A DNA stretch of 64,000 nt from Roseiarcus sp963772555 (GTDB lineage: Bacteria > Pseudomonadota > Alphaproteobacteria > Rhizobiales > Beijerinckiaceae): contig CAVYXQ010000003.1 in the NCBI GenBank assembly GCA_963772555.1, positions 417,748 through 481,747 of the forward strand. Direction: 5' to 3'. Each line of letters opens with the position of its first letter. Position 1 is the stretch's first letter. Under the pieces are notes generated by a model. The model made no database searches. It saw only the letters and a program-made list of their open reading frames with translations, and was not told where the DNA came from. Made by a program: the position numbers and the translations under genes. Shown one piece after another: positions 53,728 through 62,755 of the stretch.

Positions 53728-55197
53728 ATGGCGGGCGCCGGCGCCCTTCTTGTCGATTTTGCCGGCGTCGAAAAATCCTACGGCGCCGTCCGCGCTCTGG
53801 ACGGCGTCGATTTTTCGGTCTTTCAGGGCGAATGCGTCGGCGTCGTCGGCCACAACGGCGCCGGCAAGTCGACGCTGATGCATGTCTTGAACGGCGGCGT
53901 CGCGCCCGATCGCGGACGCCTCGCGATCGCCGGCGAGGAGCAGCGCGGCTATTCGGCGACGCGCGCCAAGGCGCTCGGACTGCGGTCGGTCTTCCAGGAG
54001 CTCTCGCTCTGCCCGAACCTGACGGTCGCCGAAAATGCGCGGGTCTTTCATCCATCGATCGGTGGACTTGGCTGGCGGAAGCGGGCGGGACGGCTCATCG
54101 GCGAAAAGCTCGACGAGATCTTTCCCGGCCACGGCGTCTCGCCCGGAGATCTCGTGCAGGACCTGTCGATCGGCCGCCGCCAGATGGTCGAGGTCGCGCG
54201 CGCCTTCACGGTCTCGGAGGCTCCCGCGCGCCTCGTCATCCTCGACGAGCCGACCTCCTCGCTCGACGCCCATACGGCCGGGCAGCTCCTCGCCTATGTG
54301 CGCGGCGCGGTCGCGGCGGGGATCGCCTGCGTGCTGATCTCCCACATCCTCGGCGAGGTGCTGGAGACCTGCGACCGCATCGTCGTGATGCGCGACGGCA
54401 AGGTGGTCGCCTCGGACGAGGCGAGGACCTTCGATCGGACGAAGCTGGTCGCCGCCATGGGCGGGGTCGAGAGCGCGCTGCCCGCCGAAAAGGCCGCAGC
54501 AGCGGGCGAGCGCAGCGAAGCCCGGTTGCGGGTCCGCCTCAGGTCCAGCCGGCAGACGGATCAGCGCGACCTCGTGGCGCGCGAAGGCGAGATCGTCGGC
54601 CTGGCCGGCCTCGCCGGCCATGGCCAGACCGATCTTCTGCTCGCGGCCTTCGCCGCCGCGTCCCGGCCGCGTCCCGGCCAGACGGTCGAAGGCCCGGTGG
54701 CGATCGTCGCCGGCGACCGGCAATCGGACGGCGTCTTTCCCCAATGGTCGATCGCCAGCAACATCGGGGTTCGCTCGCTGAAAGACCTGCGCGTCGGCCC
54801 CCTGGTCTCGCCGCTCCTCGAACGGCGGCTGGCCGAATCCTGGCGCGAGCGGATTGGCATCCGCACGCCCGATGTCGACAACAACATCCTCTCGCTCTCG
54901 GGCGGCAACCAGCAGAAGGCGCTGTTCGCCCGCGCGCTCGCCTCCGACGCGCGGGTGGTGCTGATGGACGATCCGATGCGCGGCGTCGACTACGGCACCA
55001 AGCTCGAGGTCTACGAGCTCATCCGCGCCGAGGCGAAGCAGGGGCGCACCTTCCTCTGGTACACAACGGAGACCGAGGAATTGAAGAACTGCGACCGCGT
55101 TTACATCTTCCGCAACGGCGCGGTCGTCGCCGAACTTGCGCGCGACGAACTCAGCGAGGAGCGCGTCATCCATTCGTCCTTCGCCGAGGCCGTTTGA
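53728..55197 (+). CDS. Ribose-type ABC transporter ATPase (two nucleotide-binding domains)
   Basis: The 489-residue RbsA-like protein has Walker A GHNGAGKSTL and Walker B LVILDEPTSSLD in the first domain. The second domain has the usual degenerate Walker A (GLAGHGQTDL) with LSGGNQQKALFARAL and VVLMDDPMRGVDYG. It follows the binding protein by 45 bp and ends 1 bp before the permease ATG. Confidence 0.94.
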   Translation: MAGAGALLVDFAGVEKSYGAVRALDGVDFSVFQGECVGVVGHNGAGKSTLMHVLNGGVAPDRGRLAIAGEEQRGYSATRAKALGLRSVFQELSLCPNLTVAENARVFHPSIGGLGWRKRAGRLIGEKLDEIFPGHGVSPGDLVQDLSIGRRQMVEVARAFTVSEAPARLVILDEPTSSLDAHTAGQLLAYVRGAVAAGIACVLISHILGEVLETCDRIVVMRDGKVVASDEARTFDRTKLVAAMGGVESALPAEKAAAAGERSEARLRVRLRSSRQTDQRDLVAREGEIVGLAGLAGHGQTDLLLAAFAAASRPRPGQTVEGPVAIVAGDRQSDGVFPQWSIASNIGVRSLKDLRVGPLVSPLLERRLAESWRERIGIRTPDVDNNILSLSGGNQQKALFARALASDARVVLMDDPMRGVDYGTKLEVYELIRAEAKQGRTFLWYTTETEELKNCDRVYIFRNGAVVAELARDELSEERVIHSSFAEAV

Positions 55198-55198
55198 G

Positions 55199-56173
55199 AT
55201 GAGCGCGACGGTCGTCCCGGCCCTCTCGCGCGCGGGCGGCGCGGAGCTGCGCCGATGGCTGCGCGCGGCGTTGCCGGCCCTGTCGCTGGCGCTCGTCGTC
55301 GCCGCCATCGCCTGGCTCAATCCGCGCGCCATCAGCTATTTCGGCTTCACGCTGATGCTGAACCTGGCGATCCCGATCGCCCTCGCCACGCTGGCGCAGA
55401 TGTTCGTCATCGCCGGCAACGATCTCGACCTGTCGATCGGCACGTTCGTCGGCTTCGTCTGCTGCGTCTCGGCCACCTGGTTGCAAAACGACCCTTGGCT
55501 CGGCGTCCTTGCGCTCGCCGGCTGCGTCGCGCTCTACGCCGGCTTGGGCGCGCTGATCTACCTTCGCAACCTGCCCTCCATCGTGGTGACACTCGGCATG
55601 AGCTTCGTCTGGCAGGGTCTGGCGATCTTGCTCTTGCCGAAGCCAGGCGGGACGGCCCCCGCCTGGCTTCAGGCGGTCATGGGGGTCAAGCCGCCGTTCG
55701 TTCCCTTCCCCATTGTCGCTGCGGCGCTGATCGCCGCCGTCGGCTGGTTTGGCCTCATGCGCACGTCCTATGGCGCGATCCTGCGCGGTTCCGGCGGCAA
55801 TGCGCTGGCGATCGGGCGGGCCGGCTGGTCGCTGGTCAAGGCGAAAGCGGCCCTGTTCGCCCTCGCGGGCGTTTTCGGCGTCCTGTCGGGCATGGCGCTC
55901 GTCGGCATCACCACCTCGGCGGACGCCAACATCGGCAACGGCTATACGCTGCTCTCGATCGCCGGCGTCATCCTGGGCGGCGGCGAATTCGTCGGCGGAA
56001 AGGTGTCGCCGATCGGCGCAGTGATCGGCGCCTTGACTATGGCGATGGCGGCCTCGCCGCTCTTGACCTTCATGCGCATCCCGCCGGACTGGCAGGTCGC
56101 CGCCAACGGCGCGATCCTGATCATCGTGCTCGCTGCGCGCGTGCTGATCAGCCGCAATGGCGCCGGGCGATGA
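55199..56173 (+). CDS. Ribose-type ABC transporter permease 1
   Basis: The 324-residue RbsC-like permease has about eight helices; FVIAGNDLDLSIGTFVGF and LPSIVVTLGMSFVWQGLAILL are typical, as is GIGNGYTLLSIAGVILGGGEF-type sequence before the last helix. I start it at ATG 55199, because upstream starts would overlap the ATPase. Stop overlaps the next ATG. Confidence 0.93.
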   Translation: MSATVVPALSRAGGAELRRWLRAALPALSLALVVAAIAWLNPRAISYFGFTLMLNLAIPIALATLAQMFVIAGNDLDLSIGTFVGFVCCVSATWLQNDPWLGVLALAGCVALYAGLGALIYLRNLPSIVVTLGMSFVWQGLAILLLPKPGGTAPAWLQAVMGVKPPFVPFPIVAAALIAAVGWFGLMRTSYGAILRGSGGNALAIGRAGWSLVKAKAALFALAGVFGVLSGMALVGITTSADANIGNGYTLLSIAGVILGGGEFVGGKVSPIGAVIGALTMAMAASPLLTFMRIPPDWQVAANGAILIIVLAARVLISRNGAGR

Positions 56174-57118
56174 CGACGGCCGCCAAATCGCTGCTGGCGC
56201 GGCCGTGGATCTGGTCCTTCGTCGGCGCAGGCCTCGTCTGGCTCGCCGCCGTTGCCTTCACCGGCGGCTATGGCGCGGGCGGAATGCTGACGGCGGCGCT
56301 GTCGCTCGCGGTTTTCACTGTCATCGTCGGCATCGGGCAGATGTTCGTCATCACGCTCGGCCCGGGCAACGTCGATCTGTCGCTGCCGGCCAACATCGGC
56401 CTCGCGAGCGCCGTCGCCATGAAGACGATGGGCGGCGACGATTCCTGGGTCGCGGCCGGCCTCCTGGCCGCGCTCGGCTGTGGTATGGCCGTCGGCGCCG
56501 CCAACTATCTCCTGATCTGGGCGCTGAGGATTCCCCCGATCATCGCCACGCTGTCGGCAAGCTTCATCATCCAGTCGGTCGACATTTCCTACGGCCGCGG
56601 CCTGCAGATCAAGCCGCCGCCCGGATTCGCCGACTTCACCAACATCGTCATCTTCGGCGTGCCGCTGCTGGCGGTCCTGGCGGCGCTCTTTACGGTCGGC
56701 GCGAATGTCGCGCTGCATCGCACGATCTGGGGCCGCTCGGTGCTGGCGATCGGGCAGAACATCCGGGCGGCGAGTTCTGGCCGGCATCCGGGTCGAGCCG
56801 GTGCGCTTTGTCACCTATGTCGTTTGCGGCGCGCTCGGCGGCATCGACGGGGCGCTGCTCGCCGGTTATTTCCGCGGCGCCAATGTCGACATCGGCAACG
56901 AGTATCTCTTGGCCTCGATCGCCGTCGTCGTCATCGGCGGCACCTCGGTCTCCGGCGGCAAAGCCAACCTCCCCGGAGTCTGGGGCGGGGCGCTGTTTCT
57001 CGTGCTGCTCTTGACGATGCTCAACACCTTCGGCGTCAGCGCTGGCGTGCGCCTCGTGGCGACCGGGCTCATCATTGTGGGGGTGATTACGGCGGCCGGA
57101 GGGGAGAGAAGGGCGTAG
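56170..57118 (+). pseudogene. Ribose-type ABC transporter permease 2, +1 frameshift
   Basis: The first part (to about residue 200, ending SVLAIGQNIRAA) and the second part (LAGIRVEPVRFVTYVVCGALGGIDG to ERRA) are in different frames. One extra base around 56771-56776 (GCGGCGAGTTCTGG) causes it; deletion of one base gives a continuous RbsC-like permease of about 315 residues. 949 bases is 3n+1. Frame 1 begins at ATG 56170 overlapping the permease 1 stop. Either this importer is disabled or the base is an error. Confidence 0.85.
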
Positions 57119-57300
57119 TGGGTGGCCTATGGCGATCGCAACCGCGAAGACGGCGCGTCATTCGCCGCCGGCAAGCGCCGTCCGGCTCAGCCGCCGACAA
57201 CCGCACGTGGAACTTGCTGTCGGTGGCCTTTGCGCAGCGCAAAAAGGTGGGACAGGCGCAACAACGAGAGCGCTTAAGCGTGAGAGCCCCGGCGGGGCGT

Positions 57301-57864
57301 TCAGCCCTCGAACGGCTCGACCGTCTGAACGTCCGGCAGGAAGTGCTTCAGAAGATTCTCGATTCCGTGCCTCAGCGTCGCCGTCGAAGAGGGGCATCCC
57401 GAGCAGGCGCCCTTCATCTTGAGGTAGACAACTCCGTCCTTGAACCCCTTGAAGATGATGTCGCCGCCGTCGCCGGCGACCGCCGGGCGGACGCGCGTCT
57501 CGATCAGTTCCTTGATCGCCTCGACCGTCTCGGCGTCCTTCGGGTCGAAGAACTCGCCGGTCGCGACCGCGTCGGCGCCGCCGGTTTCAATGAGCGGCGC
57601 GCCGGAGAGGAAGAATTCGGTGACGACGCCGAGCACCGCCGGCCTGAGATGCTGCCATTCGCCCTCATCCTTGGTCACCGAGATGAAGTCGTTGGCGAAG
57701 AAGACGCCGCTGACGCCGGGCAGCTCCATCAGCGCCCTCGCCAGCGGCGAGCGTTCGGCGTCCGCGGGGTCGCGCGCCTCGAACGTGCCTTCCTCCATGA
57801 CCACGCGCCCGGGCAGGAACTTGAGCGTCGCGGGATTGGGGGTCGCTTCGGTCTGGATGAACAT
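57301..57864 (-). CDS. NifU-like Fe-S scaffold/carrier protein (Nfu)
   Basis: The 187-residue protein has an N-terminal Nfu domain (MFIQTEATPNPATLKFLPG) and a C-terminal NifU domain with the cluster-binding CxxC in GACSGCPSSTATLRHGIE. It carries or transfers Fe-S clusters to target proteins. It converges on the broken permease. Confidence 0.95.
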   Translation of the reverse strand: MFIQTEATPNPATLKFLPGRVVMEEGTFEARDPADAERSPLARALMELPGVSGVFFANDFISVTKDEGEWQHLRPAVLGVVTEFFLSGAPLIETGGADAVATGEFFDPKDAETVEAIKELIETRVRPAVAGDGGDIIFKGFKDGVVYLKMKGACSGCPSSTATLRHGIENLLKHFLPDVQTVEPFEG

Positions 57865-57984
57865 GGGGATGGCTCCTGGTTCGTTAGATAGGCCTCGAGG
57901 CGCTCCGGCGCAAGAATTGGCGCGCCCAGCTCGGAGCGCCTGCGGAGTGTCCCCAGCTTTGTCGAGGATTTGCCGCCAGGGCGA

Positions 57985-58368
57985 TCAGGCAGCTCGCTCG
58001 ACCTTGTAAGGACGAACCAGAAGATCAGCGGGAATCTTCCACGCCTCACTAATTTTGTGAATCATTTGAACAGTCAGCGCCCGCCGTCGCGAGAGGATTT
58101 CCGCTGCAAGCGAGGGGGAACCCAGAAGGTCGGCCAATTCCGCCTGGGTGTGTCCAAGCTCTTCGATCGAAAAGCTCAGGGCGTCGATCGGATCGAAGCC
58201 TTCATCCACATTGATCGGCCAGCGCTTCGCTTCATAGGCCTCGACGAGCGCAATCAGCACCTCGAGCCTGTCGCCTTCGTCCGTCCCCTCGGCCGCGCCC
58301 CAACAGGCGTCGATTTCCGCCAGTGCGGCGAGGTGATCCTTATCGGTTCGGATTGGTCGGACTTCCAT
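57985..58368 (-). CDS. higA: HigA-family antitoxin (HTH)
   Basis: The 127-residue protein from ATG 58368 has a C-terminal Xre-like helix-turn-helix: ELGHTQAELADLLGSPSLAAEILSRRR, then LTVQMIHKISEAWKIPADLL (in family order). It lies 11 bp after higB, the usual toxin-first order of higBA. It should neutralise HigB and repress the operon. Confidence 0.9.
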   Translation of the reverse strand: MEVRPIRTDKDHLAALAEIDACWGAAEGTDEGDRLEVLIALVEAYEAKRWPINVDEGFDPIDALSFSIEELGHTQAELADLLGSPSLAAEILSRRRALTVQMIHKISEAWKIPADLLVRPYKVERAA

Positions 58369-58379
58369 GAGCAAACTCC

Positions 58380-58682
58380 CTAAAACTGCGATATGGTCAA
58401 CGCGTCGACGCGGTCGTACTCGGAATGGTCGCCGATGAACTTGACGAACGCAACTTGCCGGCGGAAGTCGAAGGCGACCACAAGGCGATAATTTCCACCG
58501 GCGACTTGGAACCTTACCCGCTCGCAATTCAGCACTTTCGATTTTGGCGCCGCGCTCTGGACCTCATCGGTCGACGTCCAGTGGGCCGCTCTGACAAGCT
58601 TGTACCAGCGTTCGAGCGCAATCCTTGTTTCTGGGTGCTTGTTCCAAAAGTCGACGAGCGTATTTCGGGCGATGACGCGCAT
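58380..58682 (-). CDS. higB: HigB-family type II toxin (mRNA interferase)
   Basis: The 100-residue protein starts at ATG 58682: MRVIARNTLVDFWNKHPETR, WTSTDEVQSAAPKSKVL and FRRQVAFVKFIGDHSEYDRVDA match the HigB/PF09907 toxin family, which cleaves mRNA on the ribosome. It is upstream of higA. A Met five codons earlier (58697) is an alternative. Confidence 0.9.
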   Translation of the reverse strand: MRVIARNTLVDFWNKHPETRIALERWYKLVRAAHWTSTDEVQSAAPKSKVLNCERVRFQVAGGNYRLVVAFDFRRQVAFVKFIGDHSEYDRVDALTISQF

Positions 58683-58812
58683 TACGGAAGCTATCATGGC
58701 CCGATTCGGGAAGAAGAACAATGATGGCTGGTTGTTATGCATCGTGATGCGGCCTTGACCTCCGGCTAGGGGTTCGTGCACTGGCGCTGGCGGGATGAAT
58801 GAGGAGATTATC

Positions 58813-59826
58813 ATGCGATCGATCATCGCCGGGCTTGCAGCCGCTGTCCTCGGGGGCCTCGCCGCCGCCCCGGCCGGCGCTGGAACGCTCGATCAGGTCA
58901 AGGCGCGCGGGGAGCTCATTTGCGGCGCCAACCCGGGTCTCGCCGGCTTCGGCCTGCCGGACAGTCAGGGCGTATACAAGGGGCTCGACGTCGACGAATG
59001 CCGCGCCATCGCCGCCGGCATCTTCAACGACCCGACGAAGGTCAAATTCATCCCGATCAACGCCAAGGACCGCCCGACGGTGCTGGCGTCGGGCGAGATC
59101 GACGTGCTGATCCGCAACACGACCTGGACGCTGTCACGCCAGACCGCCGGCATGTTCTTCACCGGCATCAATTTCTACGACGGGCAGGGGTTCATGGTGC
59201 GGAAATCGCTCGGGATCAATTCGGCGCTGAAGCTCGACGGCGCCTCGGTCTGCGTGCAGCAGGGCACGACCACCGAGCTCAACCTCGCCGACTATTTCCG
59301 CGCCAACAGCATGAAGCTCGAGGCGGTCGTCTTCGCCACCGACGACGAGGCGACCAAGGCTTACAATTCCGGCCGCTGCGACGCCTACACCACCGACGCC
59401 TCGGGGCTCTATTCCGAGCAACTCAAGATGTCGAAGCCCGACGACAATATCGTGCTGCCGCAAATCATCTCCAAGGAGCCGCTGGGACCTTCGGTGCGCA
59501 AGGACGACGTCCAGTGGTTCGAGATCGTGCAGTGGACGCATTACGCGCTCCTCACCGCCGAGGAGCTTGGCGTCACCCAGGCCAATGTCGATGAGATGCT
59601 GAAGTCGCCGAACCCGAACATCCGCCGCCTGCTCGGCGTCGAGGGCGATTTCGGCCAGAACATGGGCCTTACCAACGACTGGGCCTACCGGATCATCAAG
59701 GCGATCGGCAATTACGGCAAGTCGTTCGAGCGCAACGTCGGCATGGGCTCGCCGATCAAGATCGCCCGCGGCCTGAACGCGCTCTGGACCAAGGGCGGCC
59801 TGCAATACGCGCCGCCGATCAGGTGA
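58813..59826 (+). CDS. Amino-acid ABC transporter binding protein (AapJ-like), orphan
   Basis: The 337-residue protein from ATG 58813 (GAGGAG upstream) has a Sec signal ending in PAGAGT and the type II binding-protein fold: QVKARGELICGANPGLAGFG, IDVLIRNTTWTLSRQ, and CDAYTTDASGLYSEQ. It resembles general L-amino-acid binding protein AapJ. The rest of the ABC transporter is not in the window. Confidence 0.92.
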   Translation: MRSIIAGLAAAVLGGLAAAPAGAGTLDQVKARGELICGANPGLAGFGLPDSQGVYKGLDVDECRAIAAGIFNDPTKVKFIPINAKDRPTVLASGEIDVLIRNTTWTLSRQTAGMFFTGINFYDGQGFMVRKSLGINSALKLDGASVCVQQGTTTELNLADYFRANSMKLEAVVFATDDEATKAYNSGRCDAYTTDASGLYSEQLKMSKPDDNIVLPQIISKEPLGPSVRKDDVQWFEIVQWTHYALLTAEELGVTQANVDEMLKSPNPNIRRLLGVEGDFGQNMGLTNDWAYRIIKAIGNYGKSFERNVGMGSPIKIARGLNALWTKGGLQYAPPIR

Positions 59827-60023
59827 GAGGGGGCCGCGGCCGCCGAGGCGCAGTGGGTGGGTCATGACGCCGCTCAACAAGCCCGCACACGGCGAACGCT
59901 ATTCTTCGCCAGGCTGGCTTGCCGAGAGCGTTCTGAGCGAAGTGTGATGCGCGTCACAGCCGGGCGCGGTCGATGCGTGCGACTTGTGCGTCGTCAATAT
60001 CTAAAATTCATTGGAGAACAGAG

Positions 60024-61394
60024 ATGGCGCGCGCCCCCCACCACCGTCGGAGGCGCGCCGCGCCGGCTGCGACGACCCCTCCAGCCGATAACGTCGATCC
60101 GACGCCGATCGGACATCCGATCTTCGCGCAACCGCAACCGACGCCCGATCCGACCCAGTTCCGCATCAAGCACCCGTCCGATGCTGCCGCTTACAAGACG
60201 ATCGACCAACTGAACGCCGAGCACAAGCTTGGCCCGATCCCGTTTCCGATGCCGCGCGGCTTGCCGGAACCGGTTCTGACGCTCGAGCAGGTCATGGGCT
60301 CGCCCGGCGCCGAAATGGTCAAACGCGTCACCGCTTCCGGCCAGCTGGTCTTTCACTCGGTCGGCGATACCGGTTCGGTCCGCGGCCCGCGGGATCAGGA
60401 GCTGGTCGCCGACAAGATGACCGCCGACTTCGACGAGGAAGCGGCGATGAACATGCCGCAGTTCTTCTTTCACCTTGGCGACGTGATCTATAATTTCGGT
60501 GAGGCGCGCTACTACTACGATCAGTTCTACGAGCCCTATCGCGACTATCCGGCGCCGATCGTCGCCCTCGCCGGCAATCACGACGGGATGCCCGCGCCCG
60601 GCTCGAATACGCCGACGCTGGCCGCCTTTCTCGAGAATTTTTGCGCCAGCCAATTCGAGGTCATGCCGGAGGCAGGCGGTCTCGCCCGCACCGCGCAGAT
60701 CCAGCCCGGCGTGTTCTTCACCTTCGAAGCGCCGATGCTGCGCATCATCGCCCTTTATTCCAACGTGCTCGAGGACCCCGGCGTCATCGCCTCGCCCGAG
60801 CTCGGCAACGCTCAGCTCGATTTCCTCAAGGCGGCGCTGACCCGCGCCAAGGGCTTTGCCGGCGCGCTGATCATCGCCCATCATCATCCGATCTACACCG
60901 TCGGCTCAAAGCATGGCTGGAGCCAGGAGATGCTGGCGCAGATCGACCAGATTTGCGTCGATACGAAAGTCTGGCCGCACGCCGTGCTCTCGGCGCACGC
61001 GCACAACTACCAGCGCTTCACCCGCGTGCATCAGGGGATGGAGATCCCCTACATCATCGCCGGCAACGGCGGCCATGCCGTCGCCCACCTCAAGCGCGAG
61101 CTCGACGCCGGCGGACCGCCGATGGCCGCGGCGAACGCCGATAAAACGATCGGCACCCGCTACATGACTCCGTTCCGGGCGCCCACGGTGCTGCAGGCGG
61201 CCGGAAAGGGACAGGACATGGTTCGGCTCGAGAACTACGACGACCAGGACTTCGGCTATCTGCGCATCGTCGTGACCCCGAAGCAACTGCGTATCGAATA
61301 TCACCCGTCGTCCGACGGCGCCGCGGCCAAGACGCCAGACGACATGGTCGCGGTCGATCTGGCGAGCCGGAAACTTGTGATGCCGAGCGTTTAG
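60024..61394 (+). CDS. Calcineurin-like metallophosphoesterase
   Basis: The 456-residue protein from ATG 60024 (GGAGA upstream) has metallophosphatase motifs in order: VGDTG, FHLGDVIYNF, LAGNHDG, IIAHHHPIYT and SAHAHNYQRF, with a GDTG in place of the usual GDxH. The N-terminal ~80 residues are low-complexity and Pro-rich. No signal peptide is evident. Substrate unknown; related to purple-acid-phosphatase-type or cyclic-nucleotide phosphoesterases. Its stop overlaps the convergent cyclase stop. Confidence 0.88.
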   Translation: MARAPHHRRRRAAPAATTPPADNVDPTPIGHPIFAQPQPTPDPTQFRIKHPSDAAAYKTIDQLNAEHKLGPIPFPMPRGLPEPVLTLEQVMGSPGAEMVKRVTASGQLVFHSVGDTGSVRGPRDQELVADKMTADFDEEAAMNMPQFFFHLGDVIYNFGEARYYYDQFYEPYRDYPAPIVALAGNHDGMPAPGSNTPTLAAFLENFCASQFEVMPEAGGLARTAQIQPGVFFTFEAPMLRIIALYSNVLEDPGVIASPELGNAQLDFLKAALTRAKGFAGALIIAHHHPIYTVGSKHGWSQEMLAQIDQICVDTKVWPHAVLSAHAHNYQRFTRVHQGMEIPYIIAGNGGHAVAHLKRELDAGGPPMAAANADKTIGTRYMTPFRAPTVLQAAGKGQDMVRLENYDDQDFGYLRIVVTPKQLRIEYHPSSDGAAAKTPDDMVAVDLASRKLVMPSV

Positions 61395-62692
61395 ACGGAC
61401 AACGGACTTCCGCCGCGGGGCTCCAGCGCGAATATCTCCTTCGGCTCCCTGACGCCGCGGAGGGCGTGGCGGCCGAGCGGCTCGAGGCGGCTGTCGCAGC
61501 CGGTGGCGGCGGCGGCGAATTCGGCGGAGATGAGCGCCGAGCGCCCGAGCGGCTCGCACAACGCCTCGATGCGGGCGACTTCATTGACGGCCGGTCCGAT
61601 GACGGTGAAGTCGAGCCGGTCCGTCGCGCCGACATTGCCGTACAGCACTTCGCCGATATGCAAAGCGAGGTCGACCAAGGCGACCGGCAGGCCGGCGGCC
61701 GCGCGCGCCGCGTTCAAGGCGTCGAGCTTCTGCAGCGCCTCGACCGCCGCGTCGAGCGCGCGACGGCAAGTCTCGGCGCGCTCCGCCTCTTCGAAGGAAA
61801 AGACGGCGAGGACGGCGTCGCCGATGAATTTGAGCACCTGGCCGCCGCGCGGGCGCAGCGAAGCGGCCAGAACCTCGAAGACGTCGTTGAGCAGCTCGAC
61901 GACGACGGGACCCGGCGCGGAATCGCTGATCGGGGTGAAGCCGCGGATATCGGCATACCAGATGACGGCGCGAAGCTTGTCGACCGAACCGCGCATGATC
62001 GCCCCGGCATGGACGCGGCGGCCCGCGTCCTCGCCGAGGTACGTGCCGAGCAGTCCCGAAGCGATGACATGAGCAGCATGGGCCTTCATCGCCAGCGACA
62101 GCCCGGGGAGGGTCGCCTGTAAGAGCGTCGTGTCGTCGTCGCGGAAACCGCCCTTCCGGTCGGTAGCGAACGAATAGACGATGCCCGATCCTTGCGAGCG
62201 GTCGCGGTCCTTGCCGAAGAGGAAGAGGTGGGCGACATAGTCGGTCGCGCCCAGGGCGAAGAACTCTTCCAGGATCGGAAAGTCGCGCTCCTTCGGACCC
62301 GTTTCCAGGCGCCGGCGCATGGAGGGGTTGTCTTCGCCGTCGTAGGCTCGAAGGATCAGCGCATTCAGAGGGCTCGTGACAAAGTCTGACCCTTCAGCGC
62401 TGCCATGGGCATATTGTTCGGGCTCAATCGCATTGAGGTCGCGCCGCCAGGTGTAGCCGTAGCCGTTCCATTGCGGGTGCAGCGTTTCCATCGAGGTATG
62501 GGCGCGCCAGAGCGGAACGCCGTCGATGACCAGGCGCTGGCAATAGCCGTCGAAGAGGTCGTAGGCGGTCGCGCCGCGCAGCCCCGCGCGCACCGCCCAG
62601 ATGTGCGTCTCGATGATGCGGCGGCCGAGCCGATCGTCGAAGGTGGTGAGGCGGAGCTCGGAGAGAAGATCGGCCGGATCGTCGGGTTGCAT
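61391..62692 (-). CDS. Class III adenylate/guanylate cyclase
   Basis: The 433-residue protein has a ~215-residue N-terminal domain of the rhizobial-cyclase type and a C-terminal cyclase homology domain (~215-420). The metal-binding Asp pair is in WYADIRGF and KFIGDAVLAVF, and RLDFTVIGPAVNEVARIE has the base- and transition-state-binding residues. It makes cAMP (or cGMP). The N-terminal domain may sense a signal; its ligand is unknown. Confidence 0.92.
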   Translation of the reverse strand: MQPDDPADLLSELRLTTFDDRLGRRIIETHIWAVRAGLRGATAYDLFDGYCQRLVIDGVPLWRAHTSMETLHPQWNGYGYTWRRDLNAIEPEQYAHGSAEGSDFVTSPLNALILRAYDGEDNPSMRRRLETGPKERDFPILEEFFALGATDYVAHLFLFGKDRDRSQGSGIVYSFATDRKGGFRDDDTTLLQATLPGLSLAMKAHAAHVIASGLLGTYLGEDAGRRVHAGAIMRGSVDKLRAVIWYADIRGFTPISDSAPGPVVVELLNDVFEVLAASLRPRGGQVLKFIGDAVLAVFSFEEAERAETCRRALDAAVEALQKLDALNAARAAAGLPVALVDLALHIGEVLYGNVGATDRLDFTVIGPAVNEVARIEALCEPLGRSALISAEFAAAATGCDSRLEPLGRHALRGVREPKEIFALEPRGGSPLSV

Positions 62693-62755
62693 GCGGCGAC
62701 CTTGGCCCGTGCCGCGCCGGCGGGCAAGACGGATATCGGCGTTGCGATGCGAAGC

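Noticed and set aside
55255..57891. 878-codon plus-strand frame over both ribose-type permeases and nfu
   Set aside because: Correct only between 56170 and about 56773, where it is the first part of permease 2; elsewhere it is an out-of-frame shadow. Permease 1 and Nfu use other frames.
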